Source: an uncultured Mycoplasmatota bacterium
GTDB lineage: Bacteria; Bacillota_I; Bacilli_A; RF39; UBA660
Direction of reading: 5' to 3'
NCBI GenBank assembly: GCA_947305065.1
Contig: CAMZCT010000009.1
Span: forward strand, 1-52,522
Length of the DNA stretch: 52,522 nucleotides
A program made the translations under genes and the position numbers. This document shows positions 15,276 to 23,343 of this stretch, piece after piece. How positions within the stretch are numbered: position 1 is the first letter of the stretch; the number at the start of each line of letters is the position of its first letter. Below the pieces are notes generated by a model, which ran no database searches, had not been told where the DNA came from, and saw only the letters and a list, made by a program, of their open reading frames with translations.

Positions 15276-16436
15276 ACAGTTACTAGAAAAGGTAGCCAAA
15301 CAATGGAAGAGGTAAGAAAAGCTTTATTAATAGAAATAGGGTTAGGATCAATTAATGATGTAGTTAGAGAAGATGAAGTAACTTTCAAAGGACTCAATGA
15401 ACTTTTAGAAGTACAACACGCAACCGCACTTAAAGATTATATAAAAATAAAAGAGATAAATGCTGAAGAAATAGAAAGTGATCCATACATACAAGCATTT
15501 AAAGAAGTACCAAAAACTGTATCAGGTAATTTGGCATATTCAAATAGTAGAAAATTCACTAAAAACTGTTTAGCTAAATATGAAGAAGATCAAAGAGATC
15601 CAGGTTCTTTAATTACAAAAATTAGCTATTGCTATACTAGAAAAACATTATATCTACCAGTTTTATACGAAGGACTAATAAAAAAAGACCCATGGATGAC
15701 AGTTGAACCCCACGAAATACTAACGCATGATACTCGTGCTAAATACGTAAAAGGAAATGTTTTATTATTGGGTTGTGGTTTAGGATATACAGCATTTAGA
15801 CTTGCTCAAGAAGATCAAGTTAAGAGTATTGATATTGTTGAATTAAGTCCTGATGTAAAAAAACTATATGAAGATAATGTTCGCGGTATAACTCCTAATA
15901 ATAATAAGATTAATGATATTATATTAGCAGATGCCGTTGAATACTTATATACAACTAATTTAGAAAAATATAATCATATAGATGTTGACATATGGCGTGA
16001 TACTTTAGATATGACTTATCCTTATTTAAAAAGTCTTGCATTAGAAGACCGATATCCTAATGTAAAATTTACCTATTGGATAGAGAATTCTTTCTATAAT
16101 AATCTTCAAACTGAAATACTTAGAATTTTGTATAAAAGATTTTATAGAATAGAAAAAGATTTGATCACAGATGATATACCTATTCCAGGTTTAGATATAT
16201 TAGCAGAATACATAGTTGATAATGAAAGAGTAATGATTTCTAGTACTCAAGTATTATTAAATTTTATTTCTTATCCAAACTTAAGACGAATAGTTAAAAA
16301 TTTTGCTATAAACAATAGCGAAGGAGTAGAAAGAATAAAAAAGCATATAGAAAGTAAAGTAAAAGAATTAGATGATTTGATTGCTAAAGCAAATGAAATA
16401 TTAGTTTCAAGATCAAATTCAACATTAAGAAAATAG
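15270..16436 (+). CDS. SAM-dependent methyltransferase-like / spermidine synthase-like protein
   Basis: 388 residues. The central part holds a Rossmann SAM-binding core: VLLLGCGLGYTAFRLA (about residues 168-183, motif I), then SIDIVELSPDVKKLYE with the acidic ribose-binding residue, and IILADAVEYL (motif III-like). This is the pattern of spermidine-synthase-like and class I methyltransferases. The N-terminal 160 residues and C-terminal 90 helical residues are not recognised. Substrate unknown. The strong Shine-Dalgarno AAAGGGGG is placed in the loop of a hairpin that pairs across the ATG. It stands alone between the Hsp20 terminator and the next promoter. Confidence 0.7.
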   Translation: MVTVTRKGSQTMEEVRKALLIEIGLGSINDVVREDEVTFKGLNELLEVQHATALKDYIKIKEINAEEIESDPYIQAFKEVPKTVSGNLAYSNSRKFTKNCLAKYEEDQRDPGSLITKISYCYTRKTLYLPVLYEGLIKKDPWMTVEPHEILTHDTRAKYVKGNVLLLGCGLGYTAFRLAQEDQVKSIDIVELSPDVKKLYEDNVRGITPNNNKINDIILADAVEYLYTTNLEKYNHIDVDIWRDTLDMTYPYLKSLALEDRYPNVKFTYWIENSFYNNLQTEILRILYKRFYRIEKDLITDDIPIPGLDILAEYIVDNERVMISSTQVLLNFISYPNLRRIVKNFAINNSEGVERIKKHIESKVKELDDLIAKANEILVSRSNSTLRK

Positions 16437-16442
16437 CAAAAC

Positions 16443-16471
16443 TTGTCAAAAATAGATTAATATGCTACAAT
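16443..16471 (+). promoter_or_regulatory. Promoter of the repeat-containing membrane protein gene
   Basis: TTGTCA (16443-16448), 17-bp spacer, TACAAT (16466-16471), 25 bp before the ATG. Confidence 0.8.
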
Positions 16472-16496
16472 TTAAACGTGTAAAGGGGGAATAAAC

Positions 16497-17222
16497 ATGA
16501 AATGTCCAGATTGTAGAGATAACATGGAATTTAATAAGGAAGAAAATAAAATAGGAGAAGGAATAAGCATCGGAAAAGCTGATAATATTTTATCAAGAAA
16601 ACTAGCTCGTGCAATCACCGGTGCAGCTCTAGTTAGCTTTATAGGATTAGCAGTGCTATTCGCTAAAGAATTTGGTAATAATAATTCAATTAATAATGGA
16701 CCAAAAGCAAACGTAACTCATACTGAAGCAGAATTGGATTATAATATTAATAATGATGATTTGTCTGAAAATATTGTATTAAAAGAAATTGATGAAGGAG
16801 ACGTTATAGTAACAGTTGCATTACCAGAAGGATATGAACCAATAAAAATAGACGATAAATACTACGGAGAAAAGATAACAAAAGTAACTGAAGTTGGAGA
16901 AATAATTTATGGTCTTACAGCAGACAAACTAGATCAATATAATGTTATTGATAAAAAAGGAGTAAATAAAGATAATCCAGAAGATACAATTAGTTTAATA
17001 GCAAATACAGCACCATCTACAGAAATAATTTATGGTCTTTCAGCAGACGAACTAGAGCAATATAATATTATTGACAAAATAGGAGTAAATAAAACTAATC
17101 CAGAAGATACAATTAGTTTAAGAGCATATACAGGACGATACGATACAAAAATAACAACTCGTCGAGTTCCAGCTACTGTAGTTAGAACAACTACAATTAA
17201 TAGACCATATGTAAAAAAATAA
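16497..17222 (+). CDS. Membrane protein with two 41-residue repeats
   Basis: 241 residues. A short cytoplasmic start with one CPDC pair is followed by a single hydrophobic segment (about 39-60, ITGAALVSFIGLAVLFA). The outer part contains two tandem 41-residue repeats beginning EIIYGLxADxLxQYNxIDK and containing the conserved NPEDTISL; the C-terminus is Thr/Arg-rich and basic (TRRVPATVVRTTTI), perhaps binding an anionic wall polymer. No family recognised. It has its own near-consensus promoter, a Shine-Dalgarno of AAAGGGGG and its own terminator, so it is a well-expressed single gene. Confidence 0.8.
   Translation: MKCPDCRDNMEFNKEENKIGEGISIGKADNILSRKLARAITGAALVSFIGLAVLFAKEFGNNNSINNGPKANVTHTEAELDYNINNDDLSENIVLKEIDEGDVIVTVALPEGYEPIKIDDKYYGEKITKVTEVGEIIYGLTADKLDQYNVIDKKGVNKDNPEDTISLIANTAPSTEIIYGLSADELEQYNIIDKIGVNKTNPEDTISLRAYTGRYDTKITTRRVPATVVRTTTINRPYVKK
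16899..17144. repeat. 123-bp tandem duplication
   Basis: Two in-frame copies, 16899-17021 and 17022-17144, encode the 41-residue repeats of the membrane protein. The copies have diverged at several codons, so the duplication is old. Confidence 0.9.
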
Positions 17223-17239
17223 TTATATGATATACGTTA

Positions 17240-17270
17240 AAGAGGATTATATAAATAATCTTCTTTTTTC
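17240..17270 (+). terminator. Terminator of the repeat-containing membrane protein gene
   Basis: AAGAGGATTAT (17240-17250) pairs with ATAATCTTCTT (17255-17265, one G-U), loop ATAA, followed by T. Confidence 0.85.
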
Positions 17271-17329
17271 GTGACAATCTAAATAAAGTCAAGTTGTATT
17301 TTTAATAGTATTATTACATAACAAAAACA

Positions 17330-17351
17330 TCTACAATAGTAGATTTTTTTA
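17330..17351 (+). terminator. Terminator-like hairpin in the IS 3' flank
   Basis: ATCTAC/GTAGAT stem with loop AATA followed by seven T on the plus strand. It may shield the transposase from antisense read-through. The minus-strand tail (GTTTTTGTT) is a weaker terminator for the transposase. Confidence 0.6.
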
Positions 17352-17366
17352 AAATACAATGTTATA

Positions 17367-18578
17367 TTATTTTCGCACATATAAGGAATTATTTTTACAC
17401 ATTGCGAAAATAATTCTTAAAAGTTTAGTAGAACAAGCTGTGATACATTCTTTGAAATGTTTATTCTCAGCTTGTTTTTTTCTATAATAAAGTAATAAAT
17501 CGTTATCTACGTTATGAAGTACAGAAGATCTTATAATACTACAGCAAGTAATGAATAATATTTTTCTAGCGTTTCTATTACCACGTTTAGATATTGGACC
17601 ATGATAGTTAATAGATTTACCTGATTGAACTATAGTTGGATCAAGCCCACAAAAAGCATTTAACTGCTTAATATTTTCAAATCTATTAATATCACCAAGT
17701 TCAGCGATAATTTGAGCTGTAGAAGTTTCACCAATACCATAAATAGAATTTATGATATTAAAATATGGTGTTTGTTTAGCAAGTTTAACTATATCTTGTT
17801 TAACATCATTTAATTTTGAATCATTATAAGAAATAATATCTACAATATTGATTAAATTACTAACTTCACAAGAATCGATATCGATTCCAGGATAAGAATT
17901 ATTAGCTAGTTCTTTAATTTTCTTTGCTTTAGTTAAGCATTTAGAATAAGAACAACCTTTTTTACTACTTTTGTATAAGTTATTAGCTAGGGCATCAATC
18001 CTTTTTTCTTTAATAATGTCAGCATGTGGAAATTCCTTAATAAAGTTAAGTGAAGTTTTTCCATAAATATCATTGGCAGTAAAACATTTTATATATTCTG
18101 GAAAAGCATTAGCAATAATTTGTTTAAATCTGTTTTTAGATCTAACTAATGATTCGGTTAAATGTTTTTCTTGTCTAGATAATTCAATCATACTTGAATA
18201 AATATCATTCATATTTTTAGTATGAATTTTTACAGTATTTTTAAAAAATAAATCTGCTAAATTATAGCAATCTTCAATATCGGTTTTGGTTTTTCTTAAA
18301 TTTCTAGTATTGTTTTTACCTAATATTGGATTTATTACTTGGACATTATAATTGCTTTTAGTAAAAAATCTTTGAATAGGTAAATGATAAGTAGAAGTTG
18401 ACTCCATAAAAATTGTTAAGTCATTTAGTTTGAGTTTATCAATTTTATCTTTTAACAAGTTGAACTCATTTAAACAATGTTTAATTTCATATGGTTCAAT
18501 TAAAACTTCACCATACTCAGTAATCAATAATACTTCACTTTTTCCGTTGGCTACATCGATACTTAGTACACTTTTCAT
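17367..18578 (-). CDS. IS110 family DEDD transposase
   Basis: 403 residues, apparently full length. The N-terminal RuvC-like domain has Asp8 (SID), Glu59 (FMES), Asp100 and Asp103 (KTDIED). The C-terminal Transposase_20 domain holds the helix-hairpin-helix-like GIGETSTAQIIAELGD and the block GLDPTIVQSGKS, where Ser319 is the expected catalytic serine, then ISKRGNRNARK. A coiled-coil region joins them (about 120-270). IS110 recombinases form a composite active site from both domains and are guided by a bridge RNA encoded at the element's end. The ATG at 18578 has the Shine-Dalgarno AGAAAGGA. No frameshift is seen, so the element may still be active. Confidence 0.95.
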   Translation of the reverse strand: MKSVLSIDVANGKSEVLLITEYGEVLIEPYEIKHCLNEFNLLKDKIDKLKLNDLTIFMESTSTYHLPIQRFFTKSNYNVQVINPILGKNNTRNLRKTKTDIEDCYNLADLFFKNTVKIHTKNMNDIYSSMIELSRQEKHLTESLVRSKNRFKQIIANAFPEYIKCFTANDIYGKTSLNFIKEFPHADIIKEKRIDALANNLYKSSKKGCSYSKCLTKAKKIKELANNSYPGIDIDSCEVSNLINIVDIISYNDSKLNDVKQDIVKLAKQTPYFNIINSIYGIGETSTAQIIAELGDINRFENIKQLNAFCGLDPTIVQSGKSINYHGPISKRGNRNARKILFITCCSIIRSSVLHNVDNDLLLYYRKKQAENKHFKECITACSTKLLRIIFAMCKNNSLYVRK

Positions 18579-18743
18579 ATTTAATCCTTTCTAATTTTAA
18601 GTTCTCTTAGATTTCCTATTATTTCATCACGCACATATAAGTTATTATCTTCACAATCTAAAACTAAATTAATAAAAAACAAGAGAATAGTCTGTCATAC
18701 AAGTGGATTCAAAGACCCTTGTTCTAATCTGACTTGACTCTTA
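18579..18743 (-). ncRNA. Candidate IS110 bridge RNA region
   Basis: This non-coding leader of the transposase is where IS110-group elements encode their bridge RNA. On the minus strand it can form a long stem-loop: AACAAG (18723-18718) with CTTGTT (18683-18678), enclosing GTCT/AGAC pairs and a large internal loop, the general shape of a guide loop. A 12-bp stretch (18630-18641) repeats the 3' end of the transposase gene. The guides themselves cannot be assigned by eye. Confidence 0.4.
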
Positions 18744-18750
18744 AAATAAA

Positions 18751-18770
18751 TTTACCTAAAACTAGGTAAA
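18751..18770. repeat. 8-bp inverted repeat at the right flank of the IS
   Basis: TTTACCTA (18751-18758) / TAGGTAAA (18763-18770), loop AAAC. It lies just outside the candidate IS end and may be the old terminator or flank of the insertion site. Confidence 0.5.
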
Positions 18771-18807
18771 AATTATTATATAGTAAATTGATATTTATTT
18801 CTAACAA

Positions 18808-18836
18808 TTCACTAAGCTCATTATACGTGCTATAAC
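18808..18836 (+). promoter_or_regulatory. Promoter left ahead of the Memo fragment
   Basis: TTCACT (18808-18813), 17 bp, TATAAC (18831-18836) with an upstream TGC (extended -10). It now drives only the truncated fragment and, perhaps, read-through into the 573-residue gene. Confidence 0.55.
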
Positions 18837-18860
18837 ATTTTTAGAAAGTAGTTGGTATCT

Positions 18861-19037
18861 ATGTCTATAATTGGAACTTTTATGGTACCTCGTCCTCCTT
18901 TAATCATTCCCGAAGTTGGTAAGGGAGAAGAAAAACAAGTAGAAAAGACTATCTCTTCCTATAAAAAAGTAGCTCAAGAAATCGCTAAATTGAAACCAGA
19001 AACCATTATAATATCCAGTCTTCATGCTAAATACTAA
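18861..19037 (+). pseudogene. 5' fragment of a Memo (AmmeMemoRadiSam protein B) gene
   Basis: 58 codons starting MSIIGTFMVPRPPLIIPEVG and ending SLHAKY followed by TAA TAG TAG. It aligns with the first 58 codons of the intact gene at 20944 with 42 identical residues. The expected metal-ligand His (HPPL in the intact copy) is Arg here and SPH is SLH, so it was not under selection, or was already diverged when broken. Weak DNA similarity (AGTxGAT) runs a few bases past the stop, showing that the frame was lost by small indels as well. It retains a promoter but has a poor ribosome site. Confidence 0.85.
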
Positions 19038-19092
19038 TAGTAGATAACATAATTCAAGTACAATTATAATAAGTATGATTAAGCATAGAATA

Positions 19093-19131
19093 ATGACAAT
19101 TGTTTAGTTATTTGGTATAATTCTAAACAAT
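19093..19131 (+). promoter_or_regulatory. Promoter with operator-like palindrome
   Basis: ATGACA (19093-19098), 17 bp and TATAAT (19116-19121) precede the 573-residue gene. A perfect 9-bp inverted repeat, ATTGTTTAG (19099-19107) and CTAAACAAT (19123-19131), brackets the -10 with centres 24 bp apart, as expected for a repressor dimer or two half-sites. Confidence 0.65.
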
Positions 19132-19163
19132 ATATCAATGAATAATAGATTGGGGATATTGTT

Positions 19164-20885
19164 ATGAGTAAGAGTGAAAACATAAAATATGAAGAAGATG
19201 GTACATATATTTTATCGGAAGAATTACTTAAAAAAATTAAAACACTTAGACATGTTTTAAACTATTTTGAAAGCGACAGCAAAAAGATAATTGATAAAAT
19301 GTCAATTAATGGAAATAGTGTATTGGATTTTGAAGAATTATTAAATAGAATAATTCTAGGTATTGATATAAATTTAAATTGGTTAGAGAGGCAATGTAAA
19401 GAAGATAACCCAATAATGACTCCAGATTTAATAGCCTATATCAAAAAGATATGTGCTGATGTCAAGAGTTTCAATCCGAAAAAATATAATGATATATCTC
19501 TTTGGTTTTTCCTTGAAGATGAGGATGTTAAAAACATAGAAAGATTACTCGATTATGGTGTTCGTGTAGATAAATTAGCAACCCGCGTTAATATTTTGGA
19601 CAGCTGCCAATATATTGGTGAAAAATACATAGAAGACATGCAATACTATTATTCTGAAAGTGAAATTAACGAATTCAAAAAGAAGTATTACAAAGCCTTA
19701 AGAGAACAAGATGTAGAATTAATGAAAAAATTAACGGAACCAATCAGAAAAAGAAATTTAGAAGAATGGCAAAAAATTGCTGATAATATTGAAAATATGA
19801 CTGATGAGGATTTCTGCTTTGTAGGTGTTAGTACTAGAGAAACAGATTTTAAAGGAGATTTTAAAGCAAGTATTATTTCTGGTTCACTGTTTAACCAAGA
19901 TGTAAACGATCCATATATACAAACCGGAATAAATGTGGGATTTGGATTTATAGTTTCCCCCAGCGAGGTTATTGCAGCTGATAGTAAAGACCTGTGGATT
20001 TTAAATGATTCAAATAATACAGATAATGTATCAACATGGTTAGAATTCCCCATAATTAGACATCCAAAAAGTATTCTTGAAGAATGCAAAAGAAAAAAAG
20101 ATGATAGTTTATCTAGAGGGGATAGATACAAAGTTTATAGCGAAGTAGCATTAGGCTCTTTTGAACCAATCGGAATATTCTGCTTTGCCGATGGAATTCA
20201 CTCCTATGAATATGAAAAAGCACTAAAACTTCAAAAAAGTTTTCCTAATTTAAAAATTAAATGCTTTGATGTATTTAATATCAAACGTGGGATAGAATTA
20301 GAGGAATTAAAGATAAAAAAAATAAGATATTTGCTAGAAAAACTGGATGAATCTTATGATTCTTTAAGAATAATAATAATGAGAGATATAAAACTACACC
20401 TTCCTCGTTTTGATTATTTTTTTAAAGAGTTATCAAAATTAAGAAAAAGGCCTGATTATACAGAAGAGGATGAACAAAAAATATTTGAATATAATATTTA
20501 TCTGATTTATGATTCTTTACCAAAAAAAATAACAATTGATGAACTATTAGCTAAAAAAGAAGATGAACTTATAAAATATAAATTAGGGAAAAGCCTTGAA
20601 TACAATATTGATGAACTTTTAAAAGGTAACATTATGTTTGATTGGATAACCTTTACATCTATAAAGCAGTTAGAAAAATATATAGATATATTAGATTTTT
20701 ATTATGAAGGCTTGGGTGAATTTGTTGATTTACTTTCAAACAATTCCAATAAGATAACAAATGAAATGTTTCGAGAATTAGAAAAAGAAATTCCATTAAC
20801 CTTTCCTAAAATGACTAGTTGTCTATCAAGACTTCTTGGCTATGATGAAAACCAAGAACAGGAGATAGGAACAACATATATATAA
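19164..20885 (+). CDS. Large cytoplasmic protein of unknown function
   Basis: 573 residues with no signal peptide, membrane helix or recognised catalytic motif. The N-terminal 220 residues are mostly charged helices. The middle (about 220-400) is more hydrophobic and may be an alpha/beta domain: EDFCFVGVSTRE, INVGFGFIVSPSEVIAAD, VALGSFEPIGIFCFADGI. The C-terminus is helical again and ends in an acidic tail. It has its own promoter with an operator-like palindrome, a Shine-Dalgarno TTGGGGAT and its own terminator. It lies exactly between the broken and the intact copy of the Memo gene, so it probably arrived as inserted cargo. Function unknown; a defence or regulatory role is a guess only. Confidence 0.7.
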   Translation: MSKSENIKYEEDGTYILSEELLKKIKTLRHVLNYFESDSKKIIDKMSINGNSVLDFEELLNRIILGIDINLNWLERQCKEDNPIMTPDLIAYIKKICADVKSFNPKKYNDISLWFFLEDEDVKNIERLLDYGVRVDKLATRVNILDSCQYIGEKYIEDMQYYYSESEINEFKKKYYKALREQDVELMKKLTEPIRKRNLEEWQKIADNIENMTDEDFCFVGVSTRETDFKGDFKASIISGSLFNQDVNDPYIQTGINVGFGFIVSPSEVIAADSKDLWILNDSNNTDNVSTWLEFPIIRHPKSILEECKRKKDDSLSRGDRYKVYSEVALGSFEPIGIFCFADGIHSYEYEKALKLQKSFPNLKIKCFDVFNIKRGIELEELKIKKIRYLLEKLDESYDSLRIIIMRDIKLHLPRFDYFFKELSKLRKRPDYTEEDEQKIFEYNIYLIYDSLPKKITIDELLAKKEDELIKYKLGKSLEYNIDELLKGNIMFDWITFTSIKQLEKYIDILDFYYEGLGEFVDLLSNNSNKITNEMFRELEKEIPLTFPKMTSCLSRLLGYDENQEQEIGTTYI

Positions 20886-20886
20886 T

Positions 20887-20910
20887 TAGTAGGATTATTC
20901 CTACTTTTAT
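20887..20910 (+). terminator. Terminator of the 573-residue gene
   Basis: AGTAGGA/TCCTACT stem, loop TTAT, followed by TTTATT. An extended -10 (TATGCTATAAT, about 20912-20922) for the next gene follows immediately. Confidence 0.7.
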
Positions 20911-20943
20911 TATGCTATAATATTTATAGAAAAGAGTGATATT

Positions 20944-22311
20944 ATGGCTCTAATAGGTTCGTTTATGGTACCTCATCCCCCTTTAATAGTTCCAGAAGTA
21001 GGAAAAGGAAGCGAACATCAAGTAGATAAAACAATCCTCTCATATCAAGAAATAGCCAAAGAAATTGCTATTTTAAAACCTGAAACAATTATTATATCTA
21101 GTCCTCATGCAGAATATTACAGTGATTACTTTTATATATCTGGTAGTAATAGAGTAAATGGAAATTTCAGCTCCTTTGGAGCTAGTAGAGTTACTTTTGC
21201 TGAAGAAATAGATATTGAATTAGCAAAAGAAATAGAAAGAATTGCTAAAAAAGAAGATTTCCCTTGTGGCTGTATTGAAGATGAAACACTAGACCATGGA
21301 ACAATGGTCCCATTATATTTTATTAGAAAAGAACTTCCTAAATGTAAAATAATAATAGTTGGTTTATCAACTTTACCTTTAATAGACAATTATCACTTTG
21401 GTATGATAATAAAAGAAGCTGTAAATAAACTTAATAAAAAAGTTGTCTTTGTTTCCAGTGGAGACCTATCTCATAAATTACAAGAATATGGCCCATATGG
21501 CTTTTCGAAAGAAGGACCAATCTACGATGAAAGAATAATAGATACTATGTCCAAAGCTAAATTTAATGAATTACTAGAATATGATGAATATTTCTTAGAA
21601 AAAGCCGCTGAATGTGGACATCGTTCATTTACAATTATGGCTGGTACTTTGGATGGCCTTGACGTAAATAGTAAATTCTTATCCCATGAAGATATAACGG
21701 GAGTAGGATATGGAATTTGTGCTTTCTATCCAAAAGGAAAAAATATAGAAAGAGAATTTTATAATAAATATTTAGAAAAGATAATAGAAAAGAATAAAAG
21801 CACTGACGAATATGTTAATCTAGCTAGAAAAACAATAGAGGAATATATTAGCAATAACAAAAAAATAGAAGTACCAAAAGATACTTCAAAAGAATTACTT
21901 AATAATAAAGCGGGAGTATTCGTTTCTATTCACAAGTTAGGAAAACTGAGAGGTTGTATTGGAACATTTCTTCCTACAACTGAATCTATAGCTAAAGAGA
22001 TAATTAATAACGCTATTAGTGCTGCTACAAAAGATCCACGATTCTCGCCAATTACAGAAGATGAAATTAAATACCTAGAAATAAATGTTGATGTTTTAAG
22101 TATTCCTGAACATATCAACTCCAAAGAAGAACTAGATCCCAAAAAATACGGAGTTATAGTAACAAATGGATATAGAAAAGGTTTATTACTACCAGATTTA
22201 GATGGAATAGATACAGTAGAAGAACAAATAGCAATTGCTAAAAGAAAAGCAAATATATTAAAAAATGAAGAAGTCTCATTAGAGAGATTCTCAGTAGTAC
22301 GTCATGAATAG
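20944..22311 (+). CDS. AmmeMemoRadiSam fusion: Memo (protein B) plus AMMECR1 (protein A)
   Basis: 455 residues. Residues 1-260 are a Memo / LigB-like non-redox-dioxygenase fold: MVPHPPLIVPEVG with His11 as likely metal ligand, SPHAEYYSDYF with a second His, and SSGDLSHKL. Residues 275-455 are an AMMECR1 domain: KLGKLRGCIGTFLPT and NAISAATKDPRFSPI are its signatures. These two families form a conserved trio with a radical SAM enzyme; here A and B are one protein and no radical SAM gene is in the window. Pathway unknown, though modification of a small molecule or RNA is often proposed. The Shine-Dalgarno is AAGAGTGAT. Its 3' end overlaps the next gene by 8 bp. Confidence 0.92.
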   Translation: MALIGSFMVPHPPLIVPEVGKGSEHQVDKTILSYQEIAKEIAILKPETIIISSPHAEYYSDYFYISGSNRVNGNFSSFGASRVTFAEEIDIELAKEIERIAKKEDFPCGCIEDETLDHGTMVPLYFIRKELPKCKIIIVGLSTLPLIDNYHFGMIIKEAVNKLNKKVVFVSSGDLSHKLQEYGPYGFSKEGPIYDERIIDTMSKAKFNELLEYDEYFLEKAAECGHRSFTIMAGTLDGLDVNSKFLSHEDITGVGYGICAFYPKGKNIEREFYNKYLEKIIEKNKSTDEYVNLARKTIEEYISNNKKIEVPKDTSKELLNNKAGVFVSIHKLGKLRGCIGTFLPTTESIAKEIINNAISAATKDPRFSPITEDEIKYLEINVDVLSIPEHINSKEELDPKKYGVIVTNGYRKGLLLPDLDGIDTVEEQIAIAKRKANILKNEEVSLERFSVVRHE

Positions 22312-22882
22312 AACAATTATTATCAATAATAAGAATGATTATAAATCATTTCTAAGAAAACTATTCTTTTATAAGTATTATCATTTTACTAATTTCAATA
22401 TAAAGAATAAAATTAAATCTTCAAATCTAATAATAATATCTAAAGCATTAAATATAAAAAATAGAAGAGATAGAATAACATATTTATATGATCAAACAGT
22501 TAATTATTTAAATAATTATTACAAAGAAGATTTATGTAAATTTACTGATGATAAGTGTTTTGTTCAAAAACAAAGAAATGATAATAGCAAGTTTGGTTGT
22601 TGCTTTGATTGTAAACTAGTAAAGAGCGGTAAAGGATGTCCAACCAGTAACGTGTCTTGTAAATTGTTATATTGCAAACCAGCAATAAAGAATATAAAAA
22701 AATTAAAAATAAAAGATATAGAATTCTTAAGATGTTTTTCTATATTTCAAAGATTTATTCTAAAATTTGATTTCTATTCAACTAGAGAACAAATGATTAA
22801 AGACTTATATTTTGGTCCCATCTATTGGTTTATAAGATCTATACCTAAAGGTTTAAGATTATTATTTAAAATACATAATTAA
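22304..22882 (+). CDS. Cysteine-rich protein coupled to the AmmeMemo gene
   Basis: 192 residues. The centre holds a dense Cys cluster: DLCKF, DKCF, FGCCFDCKLV, KGCPTSN, VSCKLLYC, a likely metal or Fe-S binding module. Flanking parts are basic and helical (many Lys/Arg), and the C-terminus has aromatic, weakly hydrophobic stretches (FLRCFSIFQRFILKFDFY, YFGPIYWFI) that might lie on a membrane. Its ATG overlaps the end of the Memo-AMMECR1 frame (ATGAATAG), which implies translational coupling and a shared role. No family name recognised. It lies 10 bp before a flavodoxin gene. Confidence 0.75.
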   Translation: MNRTIIINNKNDYKSFLRKLFFYKYYHFTNFNIKNKIKSSNLIIISKALNIKNRRDRITYLYDQTVNYLNNYYKEDLCKFTDDKCFVQKQRNDNSKFGCCFDCKLVKSGKGCPTSNVSCKLLYCKPAIKNIKKLKIKDIEFLRCFSIFQRFILKFDFYSTREQMIKDLYFGPIYWFIRSIPKGLRLLFKIHN

Positions 22883-22892
22883 GGAGAGTAAT

Positions 22893-23339
22893 ATGAAAAA
22901 AGTATTTGTTTATTATAGTTATTCAGGGAATGGTGATTTAGTAGCCAAATATTATAAAGAGAAAGGCTATGAAATAGAAGAAATAGTTACTAAAGAGCCC
23001 CTGCCAGATATTAAATTTTTAGCTATTTTAACAGGCGGTTTTAAAGCACTTATTAATCACAAAGATAAGATAGAAAAATCCGTTCTACCAATTAGTGAAT
23101 ATGATGAAATAGTAATTGGTTCACCAATTTGGAATGGTCGTTTATCATCACCGATTAATGCCTTTTTAGCTAACCATGATATAGTACCTAAAGCTTTTGT
23201 ATTATATAGTGGTAGTGGGAAATCCCCATCAGCCACTAAAACAATTATTAAAAAATATCCTTCTTCTATGATTATTAATCTTACAGAACCTAAAAAACAT
23301 GAAGAAGAATTTAAAGATATTTTAAATAGAATGGGGTGA
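22893..23339 (+). CDS. Flavodoxin family protein
   Basis: 148 residues. N-terminal VFVYYSYSGNGDLVA forms the FMN phosphate loop; IVIGSPIWNGRLSSPINAF is the second flavin-contact block and LYSGSGKSP the third. It is probably a cytoplasmic FMN electron carrier or small reductase. The Shine-Dalgarno is AAGGAGAG. The stop is TGA, confirming the standard code. It is co-transcribed with the Cys-rich protein and the following acetyltransferase, nitroreductase and FMN-binding genes, a flavin-themed operon. Confidence 0.88.
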   Translation: MKKVFVYYSYSGNGDLVAKYYKEKGYEIEEIVTKEPLPDIKFLAILTGGFKALINHKDKIEKSVLPISEYDEIVIGSPIWNGRLSSPINAFLANHDIVPKAFVLYSGSGKSPSATKTIIKKYPSSMIINLTEPKKHEEEFKDILNRMG

Positions 23340-23343
23340 TAAG

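Larger units (their letters stand above)
17285..18743 (-). mobile_element. IS110-family insertion sequence
   Basis: About 1.45 kb, a normal size for the family. It contains one intact transposase on the minus strand, a 160-nt non-coding leader on the 5' side (right) and about 80 nt on the 3' side. Small inverted repeats AGTCAAGT (17287-17294) and ACTTGACT (18732-18739) may be the subterminal repeats seen in part of the family; exact ends cannot be set because IS110 elements leave no classical target duplication. It sits between the terminator of the upstream gene and the promoter of a Memo fragment. Confidence 0.65.
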
